A stretch of DNA of 17,029 nt, taken from positions 1-17,029 of the forward strand of contig DRBY01000113.1 in assembly GCA_011042755.1 (NCBI GenBank), read 5' to 3'. Made by a program: the position numbers and the translations under genes. Position 1 is the first letter of the stretch. Every line of letters starts with the position of its first letter. A model generated the notes under the pieces. The model did not search any database, had not been told where the DNA came from, and saw nothing but the letters and a program-made list of their open reading frames with translations. Below, piece by piece: positions 5,287 through 13,390 of this stretch. This DNA comes from Thermoproteota archaeon (GTDB taxonomy: Archaea > Thermoproteota > Korarchaeia > Korarchaeales > Korarchaeaceae).

Positions 5287-7422
5287 TCACCCTCTCTCGG
5301 GAGATTCACCGGGCTCGCCGTCAGGCTCTGACTCGGCCTGCTGAAGCTTCTCCTGCAGCATTGCTATCCTGCCGAGGAGTTCCCTATGTTCCTCGCTCCA
5401 AGGCTCTTCTCTCGGCCTGAACAGGTCGCTCAACATCAGTAGCAGCACGAGCAAGACGGGGACTGCCAGCAGCGGGTACCACATCCAGGTCTCGAACTCA
5501 AATCCTCGCTCTTCTGGCGGAGGCGGTGCGGGTGTCTCTGCCGGAGGGGAGCGAAGCCTAGGTGTGAACTCAACGGTCACTCTAGGCTGATCGCAGCTGA
5601 TCTTCCCGTGGTAAGAGGCTTCTGTCGTTTGAGGAGCCGGAACGTCGACCCAAGCTGAGGCCGCTGGCTTGTCTGCAGACAGCACGGTGATTACCGGCCC
5701 TCCCTCCGCGAAGAGAAGCTCGGATAAGTTGGCCCCCTTGGGCAGGGTCATCGTTAGCGCTCTATCTTCGAGGTAGATCCCCATGCTCGAGAGGTCAACG
5801 AGCGTGGAGCTCGTCCCTCTAGGCGTCACAGCTATCTCCCCCTCTTCGAAGGAGAGGTACAACAGAGCCGGCGATCCGCCCGAGACGTTCTCTGCCCCCA
5901 AGAGGGCGGTCAGGTTCCAGGCGCCGTTAGTCCCGTTTAGGACGGGGTACAGGGGCACCAGCCTAGGCTCTCCAATAGAGGCGGGTAGCGAAATTGGGTT
6001 AACGAGGCGGGCCAGCTCCATTCTAGACTCGATGGATGAGATCTGCCTCTCGACTTCAGCTGACTGACTCTCAAGGCTCTCGATTAGCGTGCGAACGTCG
6101 CCAGCAGAGACATTTAGCTCTTGCAACGCCGACTCGAGAGATTCTACGGCGGCCCTCGTTTCCTCGGCGCACTCGGCCACGGTCTCAAAGTACCTCCCAG
6201 ATCCCTTGTCAAGCGCGCTCGCAGCTGCGCTCAGGTATTCAGCTGTGTCATTGGTGGATAGGGCGAGCCAGATCAGCGCGTCAATTCCTTCCTTGAGGTC
6301 GTCAGGAGAGATCATGCTCTGGTTGGTCTCGCCGCCTCCCAGGGCGAGGAATCCCTTGAGAGCCCCCTTATACTTGATTAGCCCGTCTACCATGTAGTTC
6401 GTCTGAAGAACGAGCACGTCTGCAATTGATTCGATCGCGTCGATCGCTCTAGAGAAGTTCTCAGAGCCGGAGGCTAGGAGATCCAGCGCGATTGATAGAT
6501 CCGTCAGGTTTCCTATCGTGTCGTTCAAGCTCGATATCATGTCGAAGTACGCGGAGAGTCCCTCGCGGATGGAGTTAATCTCCGCCAGCGACCGGTTCAG
6601 CCTGTCTCTGGTCTCTATCAGATCCGTTAGGTTTCCTACTGGCATCGTCAAGATGGATGCGCTCACAGGCCCCATCTCGACCACTCCTATCTCAGCGTCG
6701 GGTAGGATGCTCGCGTTCAGCGTGACCCGCTCCTCGCCTCCCGTCAGCTGGAGAGCCCATGTGTAGAACGACGTGCCCCCCACCTCAACGTGGCTCAGGG
6801 GCTCTGGCTCGATTGTCTCAATGCCTAGAGTTCTGGACGGGAGCTGAAGCGTAACGAAGAGGCTCATGGGATAGTAAAGCACCCCGCTCTCGGTCAGGAA
6901 CTCCAGCTCGTTCGCCAGCGTGAGCACGATCTCGAACTTGCTACCCCTGTCGGTCGATAGGTACAGAGTGCCCGCAACGTCCAGAGGCTCAATGCGCCTC
7001 CCCTCGGATGTGTAGCTGAGCTTTACCCTGACCGGGGGCCTCAGAGAGGTCCCTACGGAGTAGGAGATTGTGCGCTTAGATCTCTTAGGTACCCTGACGT
7101 CTCTCCAAGTCAAGTAGAGCACGCTCCCGTGATGGGAAACGTCTGGCTTAGGGCCGTCCGTGCTTACCGTCTCAGCTGAGCCTCCCAGAACTCGATCGAT
7201 AACTGTGACCTCTGCGTCGCTCGTGCCGTTGTTCTCTAGAGTGAGCCTCACGCGCAGCCTGTGCTCCAGCACTTCGCCAGATGTTCCGACTCGGATCTCC
7301 GACATGACCTCCTTCCTGAGGTTCACCGCGCCGGCCTCGTGGTTCTTCCCCAGCGAGGGGCTGCAGCCCGCCAGTAGAGCTAGCGTGACCAGGAACGTTG
7401 CGCTCAGAATTCTCTTGTTCAA
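5287..7422 (-). CDS. large surface lipoprotein of an ABC-type system, with C-terminal membrane anchor
   Basis: A 711-residue protein, the last gene of the operon. It begins [20 protein letters not shown], a signal peptide with a lipobox and lipid-attachment C20. Residues about 35-245 are beta-rich and resemble archaeal surface domains (LTLENNGTSDAEVTVIDRVL). Residues about 260-480 are long amphipathic helices, probably coiled coil. Residues about 490-620 are beta-rich again. A Pro-rich linker (625-636) leads to a membrane helix (about 644-664) and a charged 45-residue tail with a short coiled coil. More than ten N-x-S/T sites (NLTDL, NRSL, NDTIG, NFSRA, NQSM and others) fit an exported glycoprotein. 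Start TTG 7422 overlaps the ATPase stop (TTGA) and follows GGAGGAG. It probably serves as the extracytoplasmic partner of the adjacent exporter, comparable in position, not sequence, to MacA. Overall homology is not recognised. Confidence 0.75.
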   Translation of the reverse strand: MNKRILSATFLVTLALLAGCSPSLGKNHEAGAVNLRKEVMSEIRVGTSGEVLEHRLRVRLTLENNGTSDAEVTVIDRVLGGSAETVSTDGPKPDVSHHGSVLYLTWRDVRVPKRSKRTISYSVGTSLRPPVRVKLSYTSEGRRIEPLDVAGTLYLSTDRGSKFEIVLTLANELEFLTESGVLYYPMSLFVTLQLPSRTLGIETIEPEPLSHVEVGGTSFYTWALQLTGGEERVTLNASILPDAEIGVVEMGPVSASILTMPVGNLTDLIETRDRLNRSLAEINSIREGLSAYFDMISSLNDTIGNLTDLSIALDLLASGSENFSRAIDAIESIADVLVLQTNYMVDGLIKYKGALKGFLALGGGETNQSMISPDDLKEGIDALIWLALSTNDTAEYLSAAASALDKGSGRYFETVAECAEETRAAVESLESALQELNVSAGDVRTLIESLESQSAEVERQISSIESRMELARLVNPISLPASIGEPRLVPLYPVLNGTNGAWNLTALLGAENVSGGSPALLYLSFEEGEIAVTPRGTSSTLVDLSSMGIYLEDRALTMTLPKGANLSELLFAEGGPVITVLSADKPAASAWVDVPAPQTTEASYHGKISCDQPRVTVEFTPRLRSPPAETPAPPPPEERGFEFETWMWYPLLAVPVLLVLLLMLSDLFRPREEPWSEEHRELLGRIAMLQEKLQQAESEPDGEPGESPERG

Positions 7423-8273
7423 TCTGGTCTCTCCTCCAAGTTTCTCAGCTTTGATTGCAGGACCTCGAGCCTTCGATAGTACTCCCGCTCATCCATGGTG
7501 CTTCTGAGGAGATCCAGCATCATCACCTCTCTCCTGAGCTTGTTAAGCTCCTCGAGAGAAGACGCCCTGCCTTGATCAGCCCCCAACAGCTCTACCTCAG
7601 ACAGGATCCTCCCGTCGCGCATCTGAACTATGCGTCCAGCCATCCTCGCAACGGCTGAGTCGTGAGTCACTACTATGACCGTCTGGCCCGTGGTCTCGTT
7701 AATTTCGCCCATCATGTCGATGATCTCCCGTCCAGTGCGGCTGTCCAAGTTTCCCGTCGGCTCGTCTGCGAGTATTAGCGTGGGCTCATTCGCTAGGGCC
7801 CTAGCTATAGCCACACGTTGCCTCTCTCCCCCGCTGAGCTGAGCGGGCCTGTGGCTCAGCCTGTCACCCAACCCCACCATCTCGAGGAGCCTCACAGCCC
7901 TCGCCCTAGCCTCTCTCCCGCTCACTCGCCCGCGGATGTGCATCGGAAGCTCCACATTCTCTAGGCAGTTCAGGGTCGGTATGAGGTTGAACAGCTGGAA
8001 CACGAATCCTACCTTCTCAGCCCTTATCTTGGCCAGCATCTTCTCGCTGAGCCCGCCTACGTCGACTCCGTCGATCAGAACCCTCCCGCGCGTGGGCTTG
8101 TCCATGCACCCTATCATGTAGAGCAGCGTCGTCTTTCCGGAGCCCGAAGGCCCCATCACGGCGACAAACTCTCCCCTCTCGACGACCAAGTTCACTTCGT
8201 CAAGCGCCTTGACTGGAACGGCAGCCTCGTAGATCTTGGATACTTGGATCAGCTCTACCGCTTTCTCACTCAT
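7419..8273 (-). CDS. ABC transporter ATPase, MacB/LolD type
   Basis: A 284-residue ATPase with complete motifs: Walker [10 protein letters not shown] (41-49), Q-loop Q93 in [12 protein letters not shown], signature [15 protein letters not shown] (146-160), Walker [13 protein letters not shown] (166-177), and H-loop VTHD (H204). The spacing and the [16 protein letters not shown] segment are typical of the LolD/MacB/FtsE group, which powers FtsX-fold permeases that do mechanical work on periplasmic or surface partners rather than forming a classical channel. After residue 230 there is an extra helical tail of about 50 residues ending [20 protein letters not shown], longer than in most LolD proteins. 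ATG 8273 overlaps the permease stop by 8 bases and is preceded by GGAGG at a normal distance. The stop overlaps the TTG of the lipoprotein gene, which implies strong translational coupling. Confidence 0.92.
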   Translation of the reverse strand: MSEKAVELIQVSKIYEAAVPVKALDEVNLVVERGEFVAVMGPSGSGKTTLLYMIGCMDKPTRGRVLIDGVDVGGLSEKMLAKIRAEKVGFVFQLFNLIPTLNCLENVELPMHIRGRVSGREARARAVRLLEMVGLGDRLSHRPAQLSGGERQRVAIARALANEPTLILADEPTGNLDSRTGREIIDMMGEINETTGQTVIVVTHDSAVARMAGRIVQMRDGRILSEVELLGADQGRASSLEELNKLRREVMMLDLLRSTMDEREYYRRLEVLQSKLRNLEERPD

Positions 8274-9411
8274 ACCTCAACGCCTCCACTGGCTGGACTT
8301 TGGCCGCGCTCCAAGCGGGGAGTATTCCAGAGATGAAGCCAATCAGCTCGGACAGCATCAAGGCTCCCAAGACAAGCTTGGGAGAGAATATCGCCTGGAA
8401 CGTGAATCCAGCCGCCTCGGATACCTTCTTCTCAATTATGGGAGTGATCGAGAGGCTCAGGTAGATTCCGAGCACGCCCCCAAATAGGCACAGCAGGAAT
8501 GACTGCAGCAGGAAGATTCCGAGTATCCGCATCCTCGTCGCTCCGAGGGCCTTCAGTATCCCTATCTCTCTTGTTCTCTCAACTACGCTCGTCATCATAG
8601 TGGCCGCGACGCTTGTTCCGCCAACGAGGAGGGAAACCCCGCTGATCGCGAAGAGCACGCCGTTAACAAAGCTCAGTATCTTGTCGATGCTCTTCATGAG
8701 GGAGGCAGGCGACATGACCTCTAGGCCCGGCAGGCTGGACTCCACTCTCTCCTTGAAGGAGTCGGCCAGCCCGGGGCTGGTGAGTTCCACTAGGACGAAG
8801 CTCACTTGGCCGTAGTAGCCAGTCATGTCCTGCATGTAGTCAAGCGGGATGAACACGTAGCTGTCGAAGAAGCTCCCGGTCCTCTGGAGGATCCCCACTA
8901 CTGAGAACGTTTCACCGTCCCTCCCGCTCCCGCTGGAGAGGGTGACCTCACTCCCCACATCTACTCCAAGCTCCCTAGCCGCGGCGAATCCCAAGATCAT
9001 CTCTTTGTTCGACCAGTTCAGCAGCCTGCCCCTGTCGACTTCAACCGATATGACGGAGAATATCTCCTCCTCCGCACCCACCACCAGGGAGATCTCTCCA
9101 TCGACGAACATCATTCCGCCCAGGTAGGCCGAGGCGGCCCGGACCTCAGGGTACATCCTGATGTACTCCAGGTAGAACTCGTCCATCCTGTTGCCCATGG
9201 CGAAGCCCTTCGAGGGCGACACCATGAAGTCTGCCATCTCCGAGAAGGACTGCTGCAGCTGGAGGGCCGTCCCCCCAGAGATCGACCCAAGCGTTACCAT
9301 CGTGGCGATCCCTATGGCCACTCCGAGCACTGTGAGCAGGGTTCTAGCTCGTCTCGTCGTGAAGTCCTTCAGGATCATCTTGAGAACTATTCTGATCAAG
9401 CCCATCAACAC
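8266..9411 (-). CDS. MacB/FtsX-family ABC transporter permease
   Basis: A 381-residue permease with the MacB architecture. It has a first membrane helix (about 22-45, ARTLLTVLGVAIGIATMVTL), a large extracytoplasmic MacB-PCD-like domain (about 46-245), then three C-terminal helices (about 248-275, 295-325, 348-370). The FtsX signature VVERTREIGILKALGATRMR precedes the third helix, and the protein ends [17 protein letters not shown], as these permeases usually do. Two copies would pair with two copies of the neighbouring ATPase. The start is GTG 9411, 1 base after the stop of the PaaK-like gene, with GGGGGAGGT about 12 bases ahead; ATG 9405 is an alternative. The substrate is unknown. MacB relatives move peptides, lipids or lipoproteins, and the ligase neighbours suggest an acylated or carboxylate-derived product (inference). 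Confidence 0.9.
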   Translation of the reverse strand: MLMGLIRIVLKMILKDFTTRRARTLLTVLGVAIGIATMVTLGSISGGTALQLQQSFSEMADFMVSPSKGFAMGNRMDEFYLEYIRMYPEVRAASAYLGGMMFVDGEISLVVGAEEEIFSVISVEVDRGRLLNWSNKEMILGFAAARELGVDVGSEVTLSSGSGRDGETFSVVGILQRTGSFFDSYVFIPLDYMQDMTGYYGQVSFVLVELTSPGLADSFKERVESSLPGLEVMSPASLMKSIDKILSFVNGVLFAISGVSLLVGGTSVAATMMTSVVERTREIGILKALGATRMRILGIFLLQSFLLCLFGGVLGIYLSLSITPIIEKKVSEAAGFTFQAIFSPKLVLGALMLSELIGFISGILPAWSAAKVQPVEALRYE

Positions 9412-9412
9412 C

Positions 9413-10798
9413 CTAGGCGGGATACCTCCCCCGCAGGTCGACTATTCTCCGTCGCTTGACGTCCTCTCCAGAGTTCTCGGAGATCCAACCCTTCTCCACG
9501 AACTCTACTTCAACCCGGGCTATTGCTCTCGTGACCTCAAAGTCATGCTTAATGCTCCTGACGCCAAGGACGGACTCTATGATCTTTTGCCTCAGCTCCT
9601 CGCTCGGGTTCTCCGCTTCGACCCTTACGGTGATCTCGTCCCGCATCCCCTCGCCGGTCAGGACGATCTGGTAGTCTACGACCCCTCGAATGCCTAGCAG
9701 AGCCCCGTCGAAGAACGAGGGGTACATGTTCTCTCCCGTCCCTATAGTGAACATGTCGTCGGTCCTCCCTCGAATCCTGGAGATCCTCCTGGTCGGCGAC
9801 CCGCACTCGCACTCACCGGGGATCATCGCGGCTACGTCGCCGGTCCTGTAACGAATGAGGGGCATAGCCTTCCTGCTGAGCGTCGTGAACACGACCTCGC
9901 CCTCTTCTCCCGGGGATACCGGCTCTCCTGTGTCTGGATCCACCATCTCCACGTACAGGTCGATCTCGTTCAGGTGGAGACCGTCCTGCATGCTGCACTC
10001 TGACGCGACGGCGAACGTGGCTTCAGTGAGCCCATACTGATCCATGACCCTAGCATCCCACTTCTCTTCGAGGTACTGCCTCACACGCTCCGGCCAGGTC
10101 TCGGCGCCGAGAGCAATCGTCCGGACACCGAGTTCGGAGAGCTCAACACTCTGCGAGAGTTCTTCCGTCACTCTGTACACGTAGGAGGCCGTGCCGACTA
10201 TGGCGATAGGCCTGAACTCCTCCATGAGTTCAAGCTGCTCGGCGGGGCTCAGGGAGTTGCTGGCCGGTATCGGAAGACCTCCCGCCTCCTCGATCATTCT
10301 CTGAGTGATGTAGCCAGCGCCCCAGCTGGGCCTGCCGTAGGCGAACATGATCTGCACAGCCCTCCCCGGACCAAAGCCGTGGCCCAGGCCGCCAGCCCTC
10401 ATGAGGGTGCTCCCCAGCTCGATGCTCTTGTCTATCTCGTCCTTCGTAAAGAAGACCTTCTTGGGCTTTCCTGTAGTGCCGGCCGTCGTGTAGATCGCTC
10501 CTACCTCCTCGAATGGCACGCAGAGGAAGGAGTAGGGGTCGGAGGAGAGATCCGAGGGGGAGGTCAGCGGGAGCTTCCTAATGTCCTCTACGCCCCTTAT
10601 GTCGTCCGGAGTGAGATTCTGTTGTCTAAACATGGATCTGTAGAACTTGCTCCTCTCGTAGGAGTGCCGCATAGTCCACCTGAGCTTCTTCCCCGTGCTC
10701 CTGTCTATGAGCCTGCGAAAGAGGGGCCTGGCCTTGAACTTGAGCTTGGGGTAGCGGCGCAGTATAGAGACCTCCAGAGCGAACAGCTTCTGCTTCAG
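9413..10798 (-). CDS. PaaK/CapK-type adenylate-forming enzyme (second of pair)
   Basis: A member of the phenylacetate-CoA ligase/CapK-like family, which activates a carboxylic acid with ATP and then usually forms a thioester. From ATG 10672 it has 419 residues with these motifs: phosphate loop TTAGTTGKPK (62-71), DQYGLTEA (211-218), IRYRTGDV (273-280), CECG (288-291), and hinge GRTDDMF (302-308). The frame stays open for 42 more codons upstream and reads like a genuine N-terminus (ILRRYPKLKFKARPLFRRL..., then HSYERSKFYR, which matches the family's YERSPFYR). No ATG, GTG or TTG exists there. I propose CTG 10798, preceded by GGGGGGAG and overlapping the upstream stop as CTGA (461 residues). The substrate is unknown, and no acyl-carrier-protein gene is in view. 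It is co-transcribed with the permease, ATPase and lipoprotein genes. Confidence 0.82.
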   Translation of the reverse strand: MKQKLFALEVSILRRYPKLKFKARPLFRRLIDRSTGKKLRWTMRHSYERSKFYRSMFRQQNLTPDDIRGVEDIRKLPLTSPSDLSSDPYSFLCVPFEEVGAIYTTAGTTGKPKKVFFTKDEIDKSIELGSTLMRAGGLGHGFGPGRAVQIMFAYGRPSWGAGYITQRMIEEAGGLPIPASNSLSPAEQLELMEEFRPIAIVGTASYVYRVTEELSQSVELSELGVRTIALGAETWPERVRQYLEEKWDARVMDQYGLTEATFAVASECSMQDGLHLNEIDLYVEMVDPDTGEPVSPGEEGEVVFTTLSRKAMPLIRYRTGDVAAMIPGECECGSPTRRISRIRGRTDDMFTIGTGENMYPSFFDGALLGIRGVVDYQIVLTGEGMRDEITVRVEAENPSEELRQKIIESVLGVRSIKHDFEVTRAIARVEVEFVEKGWISENSGEDVKRRRIVDLRGRYPA

Positions 10799-12306
10799 GA
10801 GACTCCCCCCGTTATGAAGCTCTCTTCGTAGAATACTCTCCTAGCCTTGCCGCCCCGCGTCAGAACTTCCTCAAGTTCGTCGGTGAACTCGATCTCCAGC
10901 GGGTGAATCAAGCCGACCTTGAGGGCGGCGCCGAGCAGCGGGATGTCCACGAGTATCTTTTGGTGGATCTCCTCGACGAGAGCCCCTTCACTTGACGTGG
11001 GGGCCTTGATCTCCAGCTTGATCTTAGGTTTGTAGCCCACTCGAGATAGCACGGCTCGCCAGGCCTTCACCCGACCGTGCTTCTTGATCCTCCGCATTGC
11101 CCTGTTGAGCTGAGCCTCGGAGAACCTCAGCCCGCCTAGGTTTATGAGGTCGTCAAGCCTCCCTAGGATCTTCACCTTGGGGTGGGTCCGAGAGCAGGAG
11201 CACCGTCCGGTGTCCTTGACCTTGATCAGGTCCCCCGTCCTGTATCTGATTAACGGAAGAGCGTCCCTGAAGTTCGTCAGCACGAGTTCGCCCTCCGTGT
11301 CTCGAGGAGCCTCTTGAAGCAGCAGGGTCCTTGGCGTGTAGCCGGGATCTGCAGACTCCTTCTCAAGCTCGCTATCCGGTATGATCTCAGCGATCTGCCT
11401 GTCTATCCACAAGTGCATTCCATCGTGCGCCTCGCACTCGCACGCGAAGACCGAGGACTCTGTCAGAGAGTATATGTCGAAGGCCTCCATGTCGTACTCT
11501 TCCTCAATGTAGGGCCTGTACGGATCGAGTAGGTCGCCGCCAAACACGCCCACCCTCAGCCTCCGGAGGAGGTGCTTGGGTCTAACACGCTTGATTCTCG
11601 TGAGGGCAGCGTACAGTAAGTTCCTTGGTGTGGGGTGCTCTCTGAACCGCTCAGCAGTTCGCTCTTGCGAGGTCTCTGGCAGGTGCTCGGCGAGGAGCAT
11701 CAACATGCTGGGCAGGCCGGTGAGCATCGTGGGTTGGATCTTGATCGCGAAGGGCATGGCGAACTGCATTAAGTAGATTGAGACGATGACGCACTGGATG
11801 CTTATTCCAGCGTCGCGCATCACGTCAATCATCCAGTAGGGGAGGGCGTCGGAGATCATGGGGGCCGCCGAGCTGAATTGGAGGACTATGTCGCCTTCCT
11901 GCACGCCAATGACATTATAGAGTCTCAGAAGTTGAGCCCTAGCTTCTGAGATATCTTCCAGCGTGTAGGGGAACCACTTAGGCGTCCCGCTGCTCCCCGA
12001 TGTGCTGTGCCAAGATACGGTTCGATCGTTCAAGACGATGTCCTCTATCTCAAATCTCTCGAAAGCCTCTTTGTAGTCGGCAGAAGATATCATAGGCAGA
12101 TTCTGAAGCTCTTCTATCGTTCTGGCTTCTCTAGTTTCGCCCCTCTTGAGGCCCCAGGCCCTTCGATAGATAGCTGACCTAGAAGCTCTCTCTACAATCC
12201 TAGAGGAACTCAACAACTCCCCTTGATGTGCAGAGAGCCCAGAAAGAGGTTCTACCTCTATCTCAGCCAGCTCTTCTAGAGCATTCGACCACTCGCTTTT
12301 ACTCAA
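10795..12306 (-). CDS. PaaK/CapK-type adenylate-forming enzyme (first of pair)
   Basis: A 503-residue protein, the first gene of the operon. It shows phosphate loop STSGSSGTPK (101-110), YSLTES (279-284), IRYRTGDLI (353-361), a CSCS pair near 369-371, and hinge GRLDDLINLGG (381-391). These place it in the PaaK/CapK branch of the adenylate-forming superfamily. It is well diverged from its neighbour in the operon, with a different phosphate loop and a hydrophobic stretch near 170-195 (VIVSIYLMQFAMPFAIKI), so the two probably activate different acids or do successive steps. CECEAHDGMHLW (289-300) matches the family's conserved Cys/His segment. The final catalytic Lys region has no clear canonical match by eye. 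The start is TTG 12306, with no strong ribosome-binding site but a good TATA box about 36 bases upstream, so the mRNA has a very short leader. A CapK-like role in modifying surface molecules is one option. Confidence 0.85.
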   Translation of the reverse strand: MSKSEWSNALEELAEIEVEPLSGLSAHQGELLSSSRIVERASRSAIYRRAWGLKRGETREARTIEELQNLPMISSADYKEAFERFEIEDIVLNDRTVSWHSTSGSSGTPKWFPYTLEDISEARAQLLRLYNVIGVQEGDIVLQFSSAAPMISDALPYWMIDVMRDAGISIQCVIVSIYLMQFAMPFAIKIQPTMLTGLPSMLMLLAEHLPETSQERTAERFREHPTPRNLLYAALTRIKRVRPKHLLRRLRVGVFGGDLLDPYRPYIEEEYDMEAFDIYSLTESSVFACECEAHDGMHLWIDRQIAEIIPDSELEKESADPGYTPRTLLLQEAPRDTEGELVLTNFRDALPLIRYRTGDLIKVKDTGRCSCSRTHPKVKILGRLDDLINLGGLRFSEAQLNRAMRRIKKHGRVKAWRAVLSRVGYKPKIKLEIKAPTSSEGALVEEIHQKILVDIPLLGAALKVGLIHPLEIEFTDELEEVLTRGGKARRVFYEESFITGGVS

Positions 12307-12319
12307 AGCTAAAGCCTTA

Positions 12320-12335
12320 ACATTTGTACATTTGT
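12320..12335. promoter_or_regulatory. tandem 8-mer, candidate operator of the five-gene operon
   Basis: Two perfect head-to-tail copies of ACATTTGT (12320-12327 and 12328-12335). They lie between the TATA box (12336-12348) and the expected transcription start of the operon (near 12316). A protein bound here would block RNA polymerase, so repression is the most natural reading. Which regulator binds is unknown; none is encoded nearby. Confidence 0.4.
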
Positions 12336-12350
12336 TATAATATATAAAGC
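12336..12350 (-). promoter_or_regulatory. TATA box of the PaaK / ABC transporter operon
   Basis: The - strand reads GCTTTATATATTATAA, the strongest archaeal TATA box in the window and in sharp contrast to the GC-rich coding sequence. Its centre is about 36 bases before TTG 12306, giving a leader of some 10 bases. No other promoter is visible inside the operon, and its genes abut, so this one probably drives all five. Confidence 0.6.
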
Positions 12351-12385
12351 ATTGCCAGCGATGAAGCTAGATACGAGGTTGGTGT

Positions 12386-12510
12386 AAAAAAATTGAATCA
12401 GCTATGCAGTGCAATATCCAATCTCATCAAGCTGGCATCGATCTAGAAAAACCTTGAATTAATCTAACAGCCAAGGTTCACACAGTTGGCCCTCCTAGGA
12501 ATTGTAAAAA
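12386..12510 (-). terminator. T-rich tracts, probable terminators for the SHOCT-like gene
   Basis: The AT-rich spacer 12307-12577 holds no gene. On the - strand it has T5 (12506-12510), T5 (12447-12451) and T7 (12386-12392), met in that order by transcripts leaving the coiled-coil gene. Archaeal termination typically uses such T-runs without a strong hairpin. There is also an inverted repeat AACCTTG...CAAGGTT (12450-12456 and 12472-12478) and a palindrome GACTTAAGTC (12561-12570) just after the stop codon. Their roles are unclear. Confidence 0.4.
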
Positions 12511-12577
12511 GTGTATACGGCTGTAGAACAAGGCCAGCATTGAAAGCGGATCCGTGACAAGACTTAAGTCGGTCTAT

Positions 12578-13228
12578 TCAGTCCTCTCCCTGCTTGGTCA
12601 GCAGATCTATGGCGTTCTCGAGCTCTTCCCTCTCTGAAGCTAGCTTGTTCAGCTCGGCCTCCAAGGCTTGAGTTTTGCTCTCGTACTCAGCCTTCGTTAT
12701 CTCCTCCAGAGCAAATCTGGCCTTGAGCTCCTCCTGCTGAAGCTTCAACTCTTCTATTCTCTCCTCTATGGCCTTCAGTCTCTCTTTGGCCGCCTCTTCT
12801 AGCTTCCTCAGCTCGTTCACCAGGATGTCCTCTTTCTCTTCATACTCTGCATCTATCTTCTGGAAGGTACGCTCGCTGATCTCCTTAGACAGGAGCAGCT
12901 CCCTCAACTTCTCCCTCTTTTCTCTGATTTCTTTCAGCTTTCTGGCGATGGTGGATATCTTCTGAGCCTCCTCAGGAACAGCCTCCTTGGGGACCGGAGG
13001 AGCCTCGCCGAGGAGCCTTGCCTTCTCTCTCTTGTATTCCTCCTCGGAAATCTGGCCCTCAATTAGCTTTTCCTCCAGCTCAAGGAGTTTTATTTGACGG
13101 GTTATCTCCTCCTTCTTCGCCTTGTACTCAGCCTCAGAGATCCTCCCCTCTAGGAGGTCTTCCTCCAACTTCTCAAGAGCGGCCTCAGCCTCTTCCTTAG
13201 TGGCAAAGGCGGGAGAACCCATCCACAC
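12578..13228 (-). CDS. coiled-coil protein with four SHOCT-like repeats
   Basis: A highly charged helical protein of about 216 residues. A repeated motif of the SHOCT type (L...L...G.I.eeEY..kk..l) appears four times: EEDLLEGRISEAEYKAKKEE, EEKLIEGQISEEEYKREKAR, RELLLSKEISERTFQKIDAE and LKARFALEEITKAEYESKTQ. The copies are joined by long amphipathic helices, and a short Pro-rich break (APPVPKEAVPEE) separates copies 2 and 3. The frame extends to 13336, but that N-terminus looks non-coding and would cover the TATA-like CCATTAATGG (13255-13264). GTG 13228 or ATG 13222 (MGSPAFATKEEAEAAL) is therefore preferred. There is no signal peptide or membrane helix. SHOCT modules usually mediate oligomerisation; a structural or scaffolding role is likely but unproven. 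It diverges from the helicase gene. Confidence 0.7.
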   Translation of the reverse strand: MWMGSPAFATKEEAEAALEKLEEDLLEGRISEAEYKAKKEEITRQIKLLELEEKLIEGQISEEEYKREKARLLGEAPPVPKEAVPEEAQKISTIARKLKEIREKREKLRELLLSKEISERTFQKIDAEYEEKEDILVNELRKLEEAAKERLKAIEERIEELKLQQEELKARFALEEITKAEYESKTQALEAELNKLASEREELENAIDLLTKQGED

Positions 13229-13390
13229 CGACCTACATCTGTTCAAATGGATTGCCATTAATGGTTGCGCCAGACGGAGAGTTGTGACGGCGATCGCCGC
13301 TAATTCGAGTTCAGTGCTTCCAAGTGCATCAATCAAATGAGAATTTCCTCCTAGAAGCCTGCGCGTGGCAACTAGTCAAGGCTTTATGGA
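13229..13390. promoter_or_regulatory. divergent intergenic region, SHOCT-like gene / XPB-like helicase
   Basis: A 162-base spacer between divergent starts. CCATTAATGG (13255-13264), a 10-base palindrome, is TATA-like and sits about 30 bases before the preferred start of the - strand gene. The + strand side has TTTATG at 13383-13388, too close to ATG 13391 for that start but about 27 bases before an in-frame TTG at 13412. GGCGATCGCC (about 13288-13297) is a further perfect palindrome. No gene lies here. Confidence 0.35.

Noticed and set aside
13229..13336. Upstream extension of the SHOCT-like gene
   Set aside because: The extra 36 residues do not match the charged helical body and run through a TATA-like palindrome.
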